Positions 41,869 through 51,085 are shown, counted from the first letter of the stretch. The stretch: 51,311 nucleotides of DNA from Loigolactobacillus bifermentans DSM 20003 (GCF_001434575.1 NZ_AZDA01000039.1:1-51311); one strand, 5' to 3'. Translations and numbers: made by a program. Notes: generated by a model not told the origin, from the sequence alone.

Positions 41869-42570
41869 TTACCACCAGTTGTTTGCTGCACGGAATGCAA
41901 CGGCTGCGCTGATGCTACCGTAACGAGAAACGGCGTAATTAACCATCCCTTGTGTTTGGCTAGCAACTGAACCGTAGCCCCATGATTCTTTTGTTTGGCC
42001 TAAGCCATGGTAACCGTTTGGTGAAACGGCGTTTGCGTTACCACCAGATTCTGGCATAACGATTGTGTTCCACATAGCAGCTGTACCACCAGCAGCGATA
42101 AATTGAGAATAAGTAGAACCGCTAGCTGAAGCAGTTGAAGTTGTGCTTGCTGTTTGTGTTGATGCAGTACTTGAAGTAGCTGCAGTATTTGAAGTTGTGC
42201 TTGTTTGTGTTGTTTGAGTTGTAGCAGCTTGTTGTGCTTGTGCTTGGTTAGCTGTTGCTTGTGCTTGGCTAGCTTGTTGTGTAGCTGCTTGTGTACTTGT
42301 TGAAGTTGTTGTAGCGGCTTCAGCATCGTCACCAGTTGGGACGTTGTACTTTTGACCTGCAAAGATCAAATGAGTTGTTGTGTTAATGTGGTTTGCTTTT
42401 TCAATTGCATTAATTGATGAATGATATTTAGAAGCTAAACCAGATACCGTATCACCTGATTGGGCGGTAACGGTGGCGGCATGAGCTGCTTGAGCGCCAC
42501 CAACTAAAATCCCGGCAGCCCCAGCTGTTGTCAATAATACCATTTTTGCACGCTTTGATAATACGATAAT
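41869..42570 (-). CDS. LysM-domain wall protein with Apf/transglycosylase-like C-terminus; probable AUU start
   Basis: Secreted wall protein of about 233 aa: signal peptide ending near GGAQAAHAATV, LysM domain (TAQSGDTVSGLASKYHSSINAIEKANHI), a Gln/Thr/Ala/Ser-rich linker, and a C-terminal domain with WNTIVMPESGGNANAVSPNGYHGLGQ and SRYGSISAAVAFRAANNWW, as in aggregation-promoting factor/lysozyme-like proteins (catalytic Glu in PESGG). The first ATG (42543) lacks a ribosome binding site and would remove the positively charged n-region. AGGAG (42581-42577) is 6 nt from ATT 42570, giving (M)IVLSKRAKMVLLTTAGAAG, a proper signal peptide. No ATG, GTG or TTG lies between. Confidence 0.8.
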   Translation of the reverse strand: MIVLSKRAKMVLLTTAGAAGILVGGAQAAHAATVTAQSGDTVSGLASKYHSSINAIEKANHINTTTHLIFAGQKYNVPTGDDAEAATTTSTSTQAATQQASQAQATANQAQAQQAATTQTTQTSTTSNTAATSSTASTQTASTTSTASASGSTYSQFIAAGGTAAMWNTIVMPESGGNANAVSPNGYHGLGQTKESWGYGSVASQTQGMVNYAVSRYGSISAAVAFRAANNWW

Positions 42571-43175
42571 AAATCACTCCTATGTGAATTTTCCTTTTTA
42601 TTTCTATCTAAACAATCTTTCGTTTAATCAACAGTGCCTATTATAGTAACTCACTGTAACAAACCAATACCAACAAGATTACAAAAGCCGAATAAATTGA
42701 AATCTTGTCATATAAATGTAACATTAAGTTATAAAAGATGAGAGAACCCCGTTAATATAGGCTTTAAAACTGAATAATGTTACGAAAAATCCAGCTATTT
42801 TTTGAATTTTTTTCGAAAAACATGCAAATTTCTTGATTTTTAACATTAAATAACAGCCTTTTTGTGATAATTTGTCGTTTTTTAACAGCAAAATGACAAA
42901 CTACTTTGTTTGTAACAGGATGGTCCCTGCAGGTCGAATTTAGCTAGGCCACTTTTGTTTTTATTTTTCAAGTAAGCCTTGAATTGACAGGCTTTCATTC
43001 CGGTGTTACGGTTTGATAATATATACAGATTCGTGCTTGGCGCGTTACAAACGTCACCAGTACAGATCACACATGCTGGCTGGTCACGAAACGGACCGTA
43101 AAAGTACCTTCTTCGGAACTAGAACTTTACAATTGGCCAATCACAGGATAATAACTTAGAAAGTAGGTGTCGGTA
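42571..43175. other. 605-bp intergenic region between wall-protein and ABC-F genes
   Basis: AT-rich region without a credible gene. On the minus strand TATAAT (42645-42640) is a likely -10 for the wall-protein gene, giving a leader of about 60 nt. On the plus strand TTTACA-17-TAATAA (43126-43154) can serve the ABC-F gene. A TTGACA at about 42985 has no well-spaced -10. Several TGTAAC/GTTACA-like strings could be regulator sites (for example WalR-type), but none forms a clear direct repeat. Nothing else recognised. Confidence 0.5.
43126..43154 (+). promoter_or_regulatory. Candidate ABC-F promoter
   Basis: TTTACA (43126-43131), 17-nt spacer, TAATAA (43149-43154). The start codon lies 22 nt downstream. 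Confidence 0.45.
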
Positions 43176-44726
43176 TTGAGTGTTTTAACGGTTGAGCATT
43201 TGCAACAGCAGTTTGTCGACAAGGTTTTATATGAAGATACTGGTTTTGCGCTTAATCAAGACGATCATATGGGAATTACTGGCCAAAATGGTGCGGGGAA
43301 GAGTACGTTGATCAAGATTATTACCGGGCAGATCCAGCCAGACGATGGCAAGATCACTTGGAAAAAGCATTTGAAAATTGGTTACTTGGATCAATACGCC
43401 CAGTTAACAGAACAGTTAACGATTTTTGATTTTCTTAAAACGGCTTTTCAAGAACTTTATGATTTAAACGCTGAAAATGAGCAGATTTACGCAGATTATG
43501 CTGAAAATCCAGATGATGATTTGTTGGCAAAAGCGGGTCATAATCAGGAGATTTTAGAGGCCCATGATTTTTATGGTGTGGAAACCTTGATTGAACAGGT
43601 GGCCACAGGGCTAGGGATTGACGCCATTGGGCTGGATCGGGATAGTGGTACGCTTTCTGGCGGGCAACGGTCAAAAGTGATTTTGGCAAAGCTATTGTTA
43701 GAAAAACCAGATGTTCTCCTATTAGATGAACCAACTAACTATTTGGACACCAATCATATTGAATGGTTAGAAGGCTACTTAAACGAATTTGAAGGGGCCT
43801 TTATCGTTATTTCTCATGATTATGAATTTTTAGGGCAGATCACCAACTGTATTTGTGACCTTGAATTTGGGAAGTTTACGAAGTATCGTGGTAGCCTGAA
43901 ACAGGCTTTACGCCAAAAAGAGGCCAATAAAGAAACCTATTTAAAAGCGTATGCCACGCAACAAAAGAAAATCGAAAAAACCAAGGCTTATATTCGCAAA
44001 TATAAGGCAGGTAGTCGTTCAACCATGGCCAAAAGTCGGGAAAAGCAGTTGGCACACATGGACGTGTTGACGCCACCAGGCAATTTGGCACAGGCCAACT
44101 TTATTTTTCCATATCAGCCCAGCGCAACCAAGATGCTGTTGGATGTTTCTGACTTAGTGGTCGGTTATGAAAAACCGTTGTTAGCGCCCTTCAACTTTTC
44201 GATTATGCAACCAGAAAAGGTCGTGGTCACCGGGTTCAATGGCATCGGAAAGTCAACTTTGATCAAGACCTTGTTAGGCTTGATCCCCAAAATCAGTGGG
44301 GCGTTTGAATTTTCTAACACGGTCAAAGTTGGTTACTTTAAGCAGGAACTGCTTTGGGAAAATGATCATCAAACCCCGTTAGAAATTGTTCAAGCAGCGG
44401 CACCTAAATTAACGCAAAAGATGGTTCGCCGTCAATTAGCCCGCGCTGGTATTGAGAAAGATAATGTCGATAAACCGGTGAAATTGCTAAGTGGGGGCGA
44501 GCAAACTAAAGTTAAACTTTGCTTGTTGATGCTATTCCCAGCCAATTTCTTGATTTTAGATGAGCCGACGAATCATTTAGACGATGATACCAAGAATATC
44601 TTGGCCCAGGCCTTGCAAGATTTTGAAGGCAGTGTTTTGTTAGTGACCCATGAACCAGGTTTTTATCGTGACTGGATCGATCGAGTTATTGATGTTGAAA
44701 AACTGAAGACAGATACGGGTCGCTGA
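43176..44726 (+). CDS. ABC-F family ATPase (translation factor type)
   Basis: Soluble protein of about 516 aa with two ABC ATPase domains and no membrane part, as in ABC-F ribosome-associated factors. Domain 1: GQNGAGKST, LSGGQRSK, LLLDEPTN. Linker with basic helix (KKIEKTKAYIRKYKAGSRSTMAKSRE; positions about 255-285). Domain 2: GFNGIGKST, LLSGGEQTK, LILDEPTN. It acts at the ribosomal E site; this layout is closest to YkpA/YbiT types rather than antibiotic-protection proteins, though that is not certain. TTG 43176 chosen with AGGTG 6 nt upstream; GTG 43167 overlaps this site. Confidence 0.88.
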   Translation: MSVLTVEHLQQQFVDKVLYEDTGFALNQDDHMGITGQNGAGKSTLIKIITGQIQPDDGKITWKKHLKIGYLDQYAQLTEQLTIFDFLKTAFQELYDLNAENEQIYADYAENPDDDLLAKAGHNQEILEAHDFYGVETLIEQVATGLGIDAIGLDRDSGTLSGGQRSKVILAKLLLEKPDVLLLDEPTNYLDTNHIEWLEGYLNEFEGAFIVISHDYEFLGQITNCICDLEFGKFTKYRGSLKQALRQKEANKETYLKAYATQQKKIEKTKAYIRKYKAGSRSTMAKSREKQLAHMDVLTPPGNLAQANFIFPYQPSATKMLLDVSDLVVGYEKPLLAPFNFSIMQPEKVVVTGFNGIGKSTLIKTLLGLIPKISGAFEFSNTVKVGYFKQELLWENDHQTPLEIVQAAAPKLTQKMVRRQLARAGIEKDNVDKPVKLLSGGEQTKVKLCLLMLFPANFLILDEPTNHLDDDTKNILAQALQDFEGSVLLVTHEPGFYRDWIDRVIDVEKLKTDTGR

Positions 44727-44743
44727 TTTTTAGCGACAGCGCG

Positions 44744-44772
44744 TTGACTTTAATGAACAGACTTGTTATATT
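44744..44772 (+). promoter_or_regulatory. Promoter of the serS T-box transcript
   Basis: TTGACT (44744-44749), 17-nt spacer, TATATT (44767-44772). Confidence 0.8.
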
Positions 44773-44779
44773 GGAGCCA

Positions 44780-45005
44780 AGAAGCTTAGAAGCAACTAGT
44801 AACCGCAAACTGGTGTTTAGCGAATCAATGGTTGGTGTAAATTGATGATCAGTGGCGGTGAATCCATTGCAGAGCTTGATGGCGATGAGTCATCTCGGTG
44901 AGGCGATATACTCATTTAAGGTGGAGTCTTTCAAAGACTCAAAAATGGGTGGTACCGCGTTAAAACGTCCCGTAGCTTGTTATAGCAGGCTATGGGGCGT
45001 TTTTT
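44780..45005 (+). promoter_or_regulatory. T-box leader of serS, serine specifier TCC
   Basis: T-box riboswitch sensing uncharged tRNA-Ser. The specifier loop can be drawn: GCAA-CTAGTAA-CCGC (44792-44106 side, 44792-44806) pairs with GCGG-TGAATCCA-TTGC (44855-44870), exposing TCC (44863-44865). GGTTGGTGTAAA marks the stem I tip. The antiterminator has GGG-TGGTACC-GCGT...ACGTCCC, with the terminator ACGTCCCGTAGC/GCTATGGGGCGT plus six T ending at 45005. A TGGT bulge pairs less well with the usual G discriminator of tRNA-Ser. Confidence 0.88.
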
Positions 45006-45046
45006 GTGTCACCGAATATCATTCAAAAAATAAGGGAGTGTTGGCA

Positions 45047-46321
45047 TTGATCAATCCAAAAACGATTCGTAAAGATCCAGAAGGCGTTAAAGCAAAATTA
45101 AAGACACGTGGGGTGGACCCTGCAGAAGTTGAAGAATATTTAAAGTTGGATGAAGCCAACCGTAATGCCATTGGCCAAGTTGAAGGCTATCGGAAACAAA
45201 AAAATGAATTAACAGAAGTCATTAGCAAGTCGAAGGATAAGCGGGACCCTGAAATTCAAGCCAAAATCAAACAGGTCAAGCAACTCAATGCTGATATTAA
45301 AACAGCTGATGAAGCACAAAAGGAATTGGCTGCTAAATGGCGTTATATTGCCATTCGCTTACCTAATTTACCAGATGATAGCTTACCAGTTGGGCCTGAT
45401 GAGGATGCGGATGTTGAAGAACGACTTTGGGGCGACAAACCTGAATTTGACTTTAAGCCAAAAGCCCACTGGGAAATTGGTGAAGCATTAGGGATTCTCG
45501 ACTTTGACCGAGCAGCTAAAGTTTCTGGTGCGCGGTTTGTCTACTATAAAGATGCAGGTGCACGGTTGGAACGGGCCTTGTATAATTTTATGTTAGACTT
45601 GCATACCCAAGAACAAGGCTATCATGAAATTATTCCGCCATACTTGGTAACGGCTAAAACCATGTTCGGGACAGGCCAATTTCCTAAGTTCACGGAAGAT
45701 GTTTATACGGTTGAAGCCACAGGCATGACCTTAATTCCAACGGCAGAAGTGCCATTAACCAACTATTATAGTGGTGAAATTTTGGATGAAAAGGATCTGC
45801 CAACTTATTTCACAGCGTTGACCCCATCATTCCGTTCTGAAGCGGGGAGTGCAGGGCGTGATACCCGTGGTTTGATTCGGATGCACCAGTTTAACAAGGT
45901 TGAAATGGTGAAATTCAGTAAGCCAGAAGATTCTTATAAAGAATTGGAAAAAATGACGTTGGATGCGCAAGAAGTTTTGAAGCGCTTAGGCTTAGCCCAT
46001 CACGTCATTGTGTTGTCAACCGGTGATACTGGTTTTTCTTCTGCTAAAACTTACGACTTGGAAGTTTGGATGCCAGAACAAAACCGTTACCGTGAAATCA
46101 GTTCTTGCTCGAACTGCTTGGACTTCCAGGCACGTCGCGCAATGATCCGTTACCGTAAGGCAGATGGCAGTGTTGATTATGTGCACACCTTGAATGGTTC
46201 AGGGGTTGCCGTTGGCCGGACGGTTGCTGCAATTTTGGAAAACTATCAACAAGCAGATGGCACAATCAAAGTACCAGACGCCTTGATTCCTTACATGGGT
46301 GGTCAAACCGTGATCAAATAA
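45047..46321 (+). CDS. serS: Serine--tRNA ligase
   Basis: Class II aminoacyl-tRNA synthetase of 424 aa. The N-terminal tRNA-binding coiled coil (about residues 30-105, [21 protein letters not shown] onward) precedes the catalytic domain with motif 2 [25 protein letters not shown] and motif 3 [20 protein letters not shown]. Start TTG 45047 (MINPKTIRK) has GGGAG 8 nt upstream; the open frame continues upward through the T-box but is not coding there. Controlled by the serine T-box. Confidence 0.95.
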   Translation: MINPKTIRKDPEGVKAKLKTRGVDPAEVEEYLKLDEANRNAIGQVEGYRKQKNELTEVISKSKDKRDPEIQAKIKQVKQLNADIKTADEAQKELAAKWRYIAIRLPNLPDDSLPVGPDEDADVEERLWGDKPEFDFKPKAHWEIGEALGILDFDRAAKVSGARFVYYKDAGARLERALYNFMLDLHTQEQGYHEIIPPYLVTAKTMFGTGQFPKFTEDVYTVEATGMTLIPTAEVPLTNYYSGEILDEKDLPTYFTALTPSFRSEAGSAGRDTRGLIRMHQFNKVEMVKFSKPEDSYKELEKMTLDAQEVLKRLGLAHHVIVLSTGDTGFSSAKTYDLEVWMPEQNRYREISSCSNCLDFQARRAMIRYRKADGSVDYVHTLNGSGVAVGRTVAAILENYQQADGTIKVPDALIPYMGGQTVIK

Positions 46322-46330
46322 ATCATCAAT

Positions 46331-46422
46331 AAAGCACGTCACAATCGCTTGAGAAGCAATTTAACCGTTATTTGATTGTTAAAATGGTATGCTCAAGGTA
46401 CTGGTTGTGGCGTGCTTTTTTT
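46331..46422 (+). terminator. Large terminator after serS
   Basis: Long stem AAAGCACGTCACAATC / GGTTGTGGCGTGCTTT with G-T pairs, then seven T. A second stem CTTGAG/CTCAAG is nested inside, and the enclosed loop of about 40 nt is itself structured. Confidence 0.8.
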
Positions 46423-46526
46423 ATGCGCTGACAATGAATTCTAATCAGACTTTAAGCAGACAGGCTGCAAGGGATGCGTTAGAATGAGGGCATCATCAAA
46501 TTTGTTCAGAGTAGGGGTTAGTTACT

Positions 46527-47180
46527 TTGAGTGCAAACTATAAAAGTGTTTTCGATATTATCGGTCCAGTTATGATTGGACCGTCAAGTTCACATACAGC
46601 TGGTGCAGTGGCTATTGGTCAAGCTGCCCGGCAAGTTTTTCACGAACCTGTTTTAGGGATTGAGGTGCATTATTATGAGTCATTTGCGCAAACGCATCTC
46701 GGCCATGGTACGGACTACGCCATTATTAGTGGGGTACTCGGATTTGACCCAGCAGATGCACGTGTACCGGAAGCGGTCACCATTGCGCGCCAGCAAGGAA
46801 TTCAGGTGCATTTTATTGAAGAGACCGGCGTTAGTCCGGTGGGCCATCCTAATACGGCCATCGTGCAATTGAAAAATGCCAAACGTCAGATTCGTCTCAC
46901 TGGTTGCTCAATTGGTGGCGGTACGATTGAAGTGCGACAAGTTCAGTTTGACGGTTTTAACATTAAGCCACCTGGCAGTTTGCCGCTAGTCCTTGCACGG
47001 ATGACACCGTCGCTTGCCACGCAATTTGTACAACGGCTCGGACAATTTACAGGGATCAATCATCGCCACCAATATACGGCTGGTACGCAAACATTATTTG
47101 AATATTCGTTGAATCAGCGGTTGCGCGTTACGGAACAACGACAATTGCAGCAACTGGTACCAGATTTGATTTATTTATAG
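46527..47180 (+). CDS. sdaAB: L-serine dehydratase, beta subunit
   Basis: Beta subunit of the Fe-S dependent L-serine dehydratase, which turns serine into pyruvate and ammonia. 217 aa: N-terminal domain SVFDIIGPVMIGPSSSHTAGA with the substrate-binding SSSHTAG motif, then GHGTDYAIISGVLGF. The C-terminal ACT-like part is short. Start TTG 46527 with AGGGG 8 nt upstream. It lies 11 nt before sdaAA. Confidence 0.92.
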   Translation: MSANYKSVFDIIGPVMIGPSSSHTAGAVAIGQAARQVFHEPVLGIEVHYYESFAQTHLGHGTDYAIISGVLGFDPADARVPEAVTIARQQGIQVHFIEETGVSPVGHPNTAIVQLKNAKRQIRLTGCSIGGGTIEVRQVQFDGFNIKPPGSLPLVLARMTPSLATQFVQRLGQFTGINHRHQYTAGTQTLFEYSLNQRLRVTEQRQLQQLVPDLIYL

Positions 47181-47191
47181 GGGATGACAAA

Positions 47192-48085
47192 ATGTACCAA
47201 ACGATTGCGGAACTGGTAACGGCGGCGACAACACAGCAACGACGTTTATCAGACGTGATGATTGCTCAAGAAATGGCTGCAACGAACCAAACCTACGATG
47301 AGGTGTGGTCGACGATGGAACGCCAGCTGGCCGTCATGGCCGATGCCGTTAAACGTGGTAGTGAAGGGGAAGGGGTTTATTCCCAAACAGGCTTAACCGG
47401 TGGCGAGGCAGTTAAGCTAAAACATTATCGCGAGCAGCATCAAAGTTTGGCTGGCGACACGATTTTAGCAGCCGTGCAAAATGCCATCGCGACTAATGAA
47501 GTGAACGCTGCGATGGGTGTGATTTGTGCCACCCCAACAGCAGGCTCATCCGGTACATTGCCAGGCGTGCTTTTTATGTTAAAAGAACGACTGGATCTTG
47601 ATCACAATGCAATGGTGCGCTTTTTATTCACCGCCGGCGCTTTTGGGATGATCATTGCCAACAATGCCATGATTGCAGGTGCAACAGGTGGCTGTCAGGC
47701 CGAAGTCGGCAGCGCATCAGGGATGGCCGCAGCCGCGGCTGTTGAAGCCGCGGGTGGGACGCCGGAACAATCTGCTGAGGCCTTGGCAATGGCGTTAAGT
47801 AACCTATTAGGCTTGGTGTGTGATCCAATCGCTGGCTTGGTGGAGCTGCCTTGTGTGAAACGAAATGCCGTGGGTGCAGGCAACGCGCTAATTGCTGCCG
47901 ACATGGCCTTGGCGGGCTGTACGAATAAGATCCCCGCTGATGAAGTCGTCGGTGCCATGAAAGCGATTGGTGAGAATTTACCAAGCACATTGCGTGAAAC
48001 TGGTCTTGGCGGGCTAGCCGCAACCCCGACTGGGATTAAAATGAAAATGAAGATTTTTGGGAAACAAATGGATCTAGATTCTTAA
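47192..48085 (+). CDS. sdaAA: L-serine dehydratase, alpha subunit
   Basis: Alpha (catalytic, Fe-S) subunit, 297 aa. Motifs: GVICATPTAGSSGTLPGVL, ATGGCQAEVGSASGMAAAA and LGLVCDPIAGLVELPCVKRNA, whose cysteines hold the [4Fe-4S] cluster. Start ATG 47192 with AGGGGATG upstream. The pair, next to serS, provides serine catabolism to pyruvate. Confidence 0.94.
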   Translation: MYQTIAELVTAATTQQRRLSDVMIAQEMAATNQTYDEVWSTMERQLAVMADAVKRGSEGEGVYSQTGLTGGEAVKLKHYREQHQSLAGDTILAAVQNAIATNEVNAAMGVICATPTAGSSGTLPGVLFMLKERLDLDHNAMVRFLFTAGAFGMIIANNAMIAGATGGCQAEVGSASGMAAAAAVEAAGGTPEQSAEALAMALSNLLGLVCDPIAGLVELPCVKRNAVGAGNALIAADMALAGCTNKIPADEVVGAMKAIGENLPSTLRETGLGGLAATPTGIKMKMKIFGKQMDLDS

Positions 48086-48112
48086 ACATTCCTTGATTTC
48101 CTAAAAGTTAAG

Positions 48113-48141
48113 TTGATGTTACGGCGTTCATGCATTAAAAT
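48113..48141 (+). promoter_or_regulatory. Promoter of the coiled-coil protein gene
   Basis: TTGATG (48113-48118), 17-nt spacer, TAAAAT (48136-48141). A hairpin CTAGC-AATTT-GCTAG lies in the short leader. Confidence 0.6.
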
Positions 48142-48199
48142 TGGGTCAAATGGTAAAAAAGAGTAGCTAGCAATTTGCTAGTAACTAGCAGAAACGGAG

Positions 48200-49990
48200 A
48201 TGGAGATCACGAGTCAAGCAGATGACCAACAACAAAAGGACGGTGCCATCAACTTGGATGATATCGTGGCATCACGTTCAGAATCAGAAAAACAATTAGC
48301 TGACTTGGAAGCCCAAATTAAGTCCACCCGGACACAATTGCGGCAACAATTAACGGCTGAACGTGGCGCGCTACTGGATCGGATCAATACGGTTTCACCG
48401 CGCATTGATCGATTGAAGGAGCAAGAGGTTCAAGAAACAAAGCGACTTGAAGAGTTAAAAAAAGAAGTCGTTGATCAAACAACAATCCAATATCAAAATG
48501 TGCAAAAACAATTTGATACCGCGCAGACCCAACTCGTTGCTGTTCAAAAGCAACAAGCAGATGTCAAGCACTCTTTAGAAGAGTATGAAAAACAAACTGA
48601 TGAAGCCAACAAAACCATGGCGGGTTATCAAGAAGAAGAAGCTGGCATGGTGAACCGCATTAAACAAGAAACTGATATTAGTGCGATCTTAAAATTGGCT
48701 GAGGAACAAAAGAGCCATGTGCAAGTCTTAAATAGTAAAAAGGCTGATTTAAAACGGCAACTCGATGTGATTGATGTTAAAATCAGCAATGCTAAGGACC
48801 GGTTGACCACTTTACCAAAAGATGAAGATGGTATTAAGCAAAAGCAAGCCGTTTTGGCAGAACAAATTAAGAACTTACAAGCGCAAATCAAAGCGAAACA
48901 AGAAGCACGCGAACGTGAACGCACGAATTCTGCTGCAAAATTAACGCAGATCAAGCAGGACTTAGCGGATAATCAAACACGTTATGCGACTTTGGCTGAC
49001 CAGTTGAAAACCGCTAAGGCAAAATTGAAAGATTATTTTGATGTGACACAAAGTGTGGCACCAGTCACTTTTAACGCCGATCAGCGTTACGTCACGATGT
49101 ACCCTGATTTAACACCACAATACTTACAACAACACGCCGCTGAATTAAAAGCAGTGAAGGCTGCTTTTGAAAAGCAAAAGCTGATCCCAACGGTGGTGAC
49201 AACGGACTACGACGACTACTTAAGCATGACTTGGCAACGGGCTAAGAAAGACGGCTTAGTGGTGGAAGGGGCACGTTTATTAAACTTGTACCAATCTTTA
49301 CAAGAAACTGAAAAGCCTGGCGTTGTTAAGGAAGACTTTATTCCACAAAATGACGATTGGGAATACAGTAAAGATGAGGCCACCCATTCTGAAACGGTTC
49401 GTGATCAGGACAAGCAACCTGTTATGCAGGTAAAGTGGCGGCCAAATGAAACACTATGGTACATTTTGTACTTTAGCCAAGGCAATGTGATCAAACGGGA
49501 TGTCTTTGATTTGAAAGGCCGTTTGTCTGCAACACAATACCTTGATCCAAACAATGCTAAAAAAGTAGTCAGCGAAAACTTCTACCGCACAAATGGTAGC
49601 TTAGTATTGGTTAAGGAATATAATGACGATAACAAAGAAACCATTCAATTATTAAATGAATCAGGTGTCTTATTAGAAGTCTTCTCTGCTGAAAATGAAT
49701 TGTTAGCTTGGTGGTTACGCAACATGGTCATTGGTAACGAACCATTGACCATCTTGACACCAATTTCAGCACCTTACTTCACCTACTTAAGCCAAAACCA
49801 CGCTGATCAAGTGCAATTAATGGCCTTATTAGCGGATGGTGACGAAGAACAAGCTGCTTTTAGAGATGTTTTGACAGGCCGGACAGCACTTGTCGGTGTG
49901 TTAGCTGCAAATAAGAAGCAGGAAAATGAATTAACCACACAAAGCCAAGTGTCATTACAAGTATCCCGGTATGAAACATTATTAAGCTAA
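48200..49990 (+). CDS. Large coiled-coil protein of unknown function, 596 aa
   Basis: 596 aa. Residues about 25-280 form a long coiled coil, rich in Glu, Lys, Gln (SMC-like heptads). The C-terminal half (300-596) is globular and includes DVFDLKGRLSATQYLD and FYRTNGSLVLVKEYND, phrases that resemble the accessory region of GtfA/GtfB-type glycosyltransferases of Gram-positive glycosylation systems. That link is tentative. No signal peptide or membrane helix. The start is unsure: ATG 48200 directly follows GGAG (no spacing); TTG at about 48256 (MDDIVASR) with AAGGACGG upstream is an alternative. Confidence 0.7.
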   Translation: MEITSQADDQQQKDGAINLDDIVASRSESEKQLADLEAQIKSTRTQLRQQLTAERGALLDRINTVSPRIDRLKEQEVQETKRLEELKKEVVDQTTIQYQNVQKQFDTAQTQLVAVQKQQADVKHSLEEYEKQTDEANKTMAGYQEEEAGMVNRIKQETDISAILKLAEEQKSHVQVLNSKKADLKRQLDVIDVKISNAKDRLTTLPKDEDGIKQKQAVLAEQIKNLQAQIKAKQEARERERTNSAAKLTQIKQDLADNQTRYATLADQLKTAKAKLKDYFDVTQSVAPVTFNADQRYVTMYPDLTPQYLQQHAAELKAVKAAFEKQKLIPTVVTTDYDDYLSMTWQRAKKDGLVVEGARLLNLYQSLQETEKPGVVKEDFIPQNDDWEYSKDEATHSETVRDQDKQPVMQVKWRPNETLWYILYFSQGNVIKRDVFDLKGRLSATQYLDPNNAKKVVSENFYRTNGSLVLVKEYNDDNKETIQLLNESGVLLEVFSAENELLAWWLRNMVIGNEPLTILTPISAPYFTYLSQNHADQVQLMALLADGDEEQAAFRDVLTGRTALVGVLAANKKQENELTTQSQVSLQVSRYETLLS

Positions 49991-50001
49991 GCTGAATTTA
50001 A

Positions 50002-50044
50002 AAATAATCAACTTATAACGCGAGGTTTGAGTTGGTTATTTTTT
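50002..50044 (+). terminator. Intrinsic terminator of the coiled-coil gene
   Basis: AAATAATCAACT ... AGTTGGTTATTT followed by four more T. Confidence 0.8.
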
Positions 50045-50082
50045 TAGATCGAACAGGTACAGGCGCTAACTATTTTTCAACC

Positions 50083-50105
50083 ATAAAAAGTTTCCAGAAA
50101 ATAGT
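50083..50105. repeat. 23-bp direct repeat, left copy
   Basis: Identical to 51035-51057 in the same orientation (starts ATAAAAAGTTTCC, ends AAATAGT); probably an IS end sequence. Confidence 0.85.
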
Positions 50106-50169
50106 GTCAACTGTTTTTCGAATTTGTCATAAAATAGCAGCGTTATTGATGCTTGATTTTATTTTGAGA

Positions 50170-51034
50170 TTATCGTGCAAGTAACTGTGCGGTGATCTTT
50201 TTTGATTTGGGATAACGTTTATTGGCCGCATCACGAGCTGCTCTCTCAGATACGCCTAGCGTCACAAGATAATCTCGGTAGTTCATACGCCGCCACGGAT
50301 GTGTGATAGCGGGAACGCTAGACCCGCGTCGTGTTTCAGGGACGACCTGTTCATCAAATAAAGTGGATCGGAATTCATATTTAGGCACGCGAAAAAGCTG
50401 ATAAACGTGATCGTCATCTGTCGTCAAATAAAGTTTGCCGCTGAAACTTTTAATGACAAGTACCTTAGTATGTGGTTGAAGAAAAATAAATTCGGTGCCA
50501 CTGATCGGTAAGTAACGCTTGTTTTCAAACTTAATACAATGCCCGTGATCAACACTTCTTTCGTTAGCGATGATTAAAACTTTATCGATTTCACGTAAAG
50601 TTAATTGCTTATCAAAAACTGACATGTTATTTTTGATGTTAGAGGCAAATCGTTTATTGAAACGTTCGAGAAAGCTTTTAAGAAATTGATTCGCCTCGGA
50701 AATTGTTTTGATCTGGTTCAAGCGTAATTCACTTTGGAGACGGATCCTGAAGCGTTTCTATAAGTCGCTCCACGCGGCCTTTAGCTTGAGGGACGCTCGT
50801 AACTGATAGTTGTGTACCCAGTGTTTTACAAGTGTAACCAAATCGTGTAAGAGGGTTCTCAGTAGAGGGGGAACTCTCTTTTCTATTGCTTTCAAATACA
50901 GTTCGTCTGTCTGTTAGAATTTCGGCTGGTGCGCCGTAGTTACGGAGAATCTGTGCAAGAACGTGGTAGTAGCCCTTAAGCGTTTCTTCCATCGCAAACC
51001 TCGCACCAACAATAATCCCTGAATAATCATAACT
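50170..51034 (-). pseudogene. Truncated, frameshifted IS transposase (ISNCY/IS1202-like)
   Basis: Remnant of a DDE transposase. On the minus strand the preserved part begins within YDYSGIIVGARFAMEETLKGYYHVL, a typical integrase-core phrase, then ILTDRRTVFESNRK, and VTSVPQAKGRVERLIETLQD. An extra C in GATCCG (about 50742-50746) shifts the frame; afterwards RLQSELRLNQIKTISEANQFL continues to a C-terminus ending at 50170. The N-terminal half is missing; it stops at the right 23-bp repeat. Family assignment is by phrase similarity only. Not expected to be active. Confidence 0.8.
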
Positions 51035-51057
51035 ATAAAAAGTTTCCAGAAAATAGT
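51035..51057. repeat. 23-bp direct repeat, right copy
   Basis: Second copy of the repeat at 50083-50105, fused to the inner part of the transposase gene. Its last bases supply the -35 box of an rRNA-direction promoter. Confidence 0.85.
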
Positions 51058-51085
51058 TGACACTTTTCCGAAAAGCGCGTATATT
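51057..51085 (+). promoter_or_regulatory. rRNA-direction promoter P1 (overlaps the repeat)
   Basis: TTGACA (51057-51062), 17-nt spacer, TATATT (51080-51085). Confidence 0.6.

Noticed and set aside
42882-43070. Possible 62-aa protein on the minus strand
   Set aside because: Cys/Ser/Asn-rich composition without ribosome binding site or resemblance to anything; probably chance.
44852-45046. In-frame upstream extension of serS
   Set aside because: It runs through the T-box antiterminator and terminator and has no ribosome binding site; the TTG at 45047 has one.
47652-48023. Long open frames antisense to sdaAA
   Set aside because: They are shadows of a GC-rich real gene and have no start signals.
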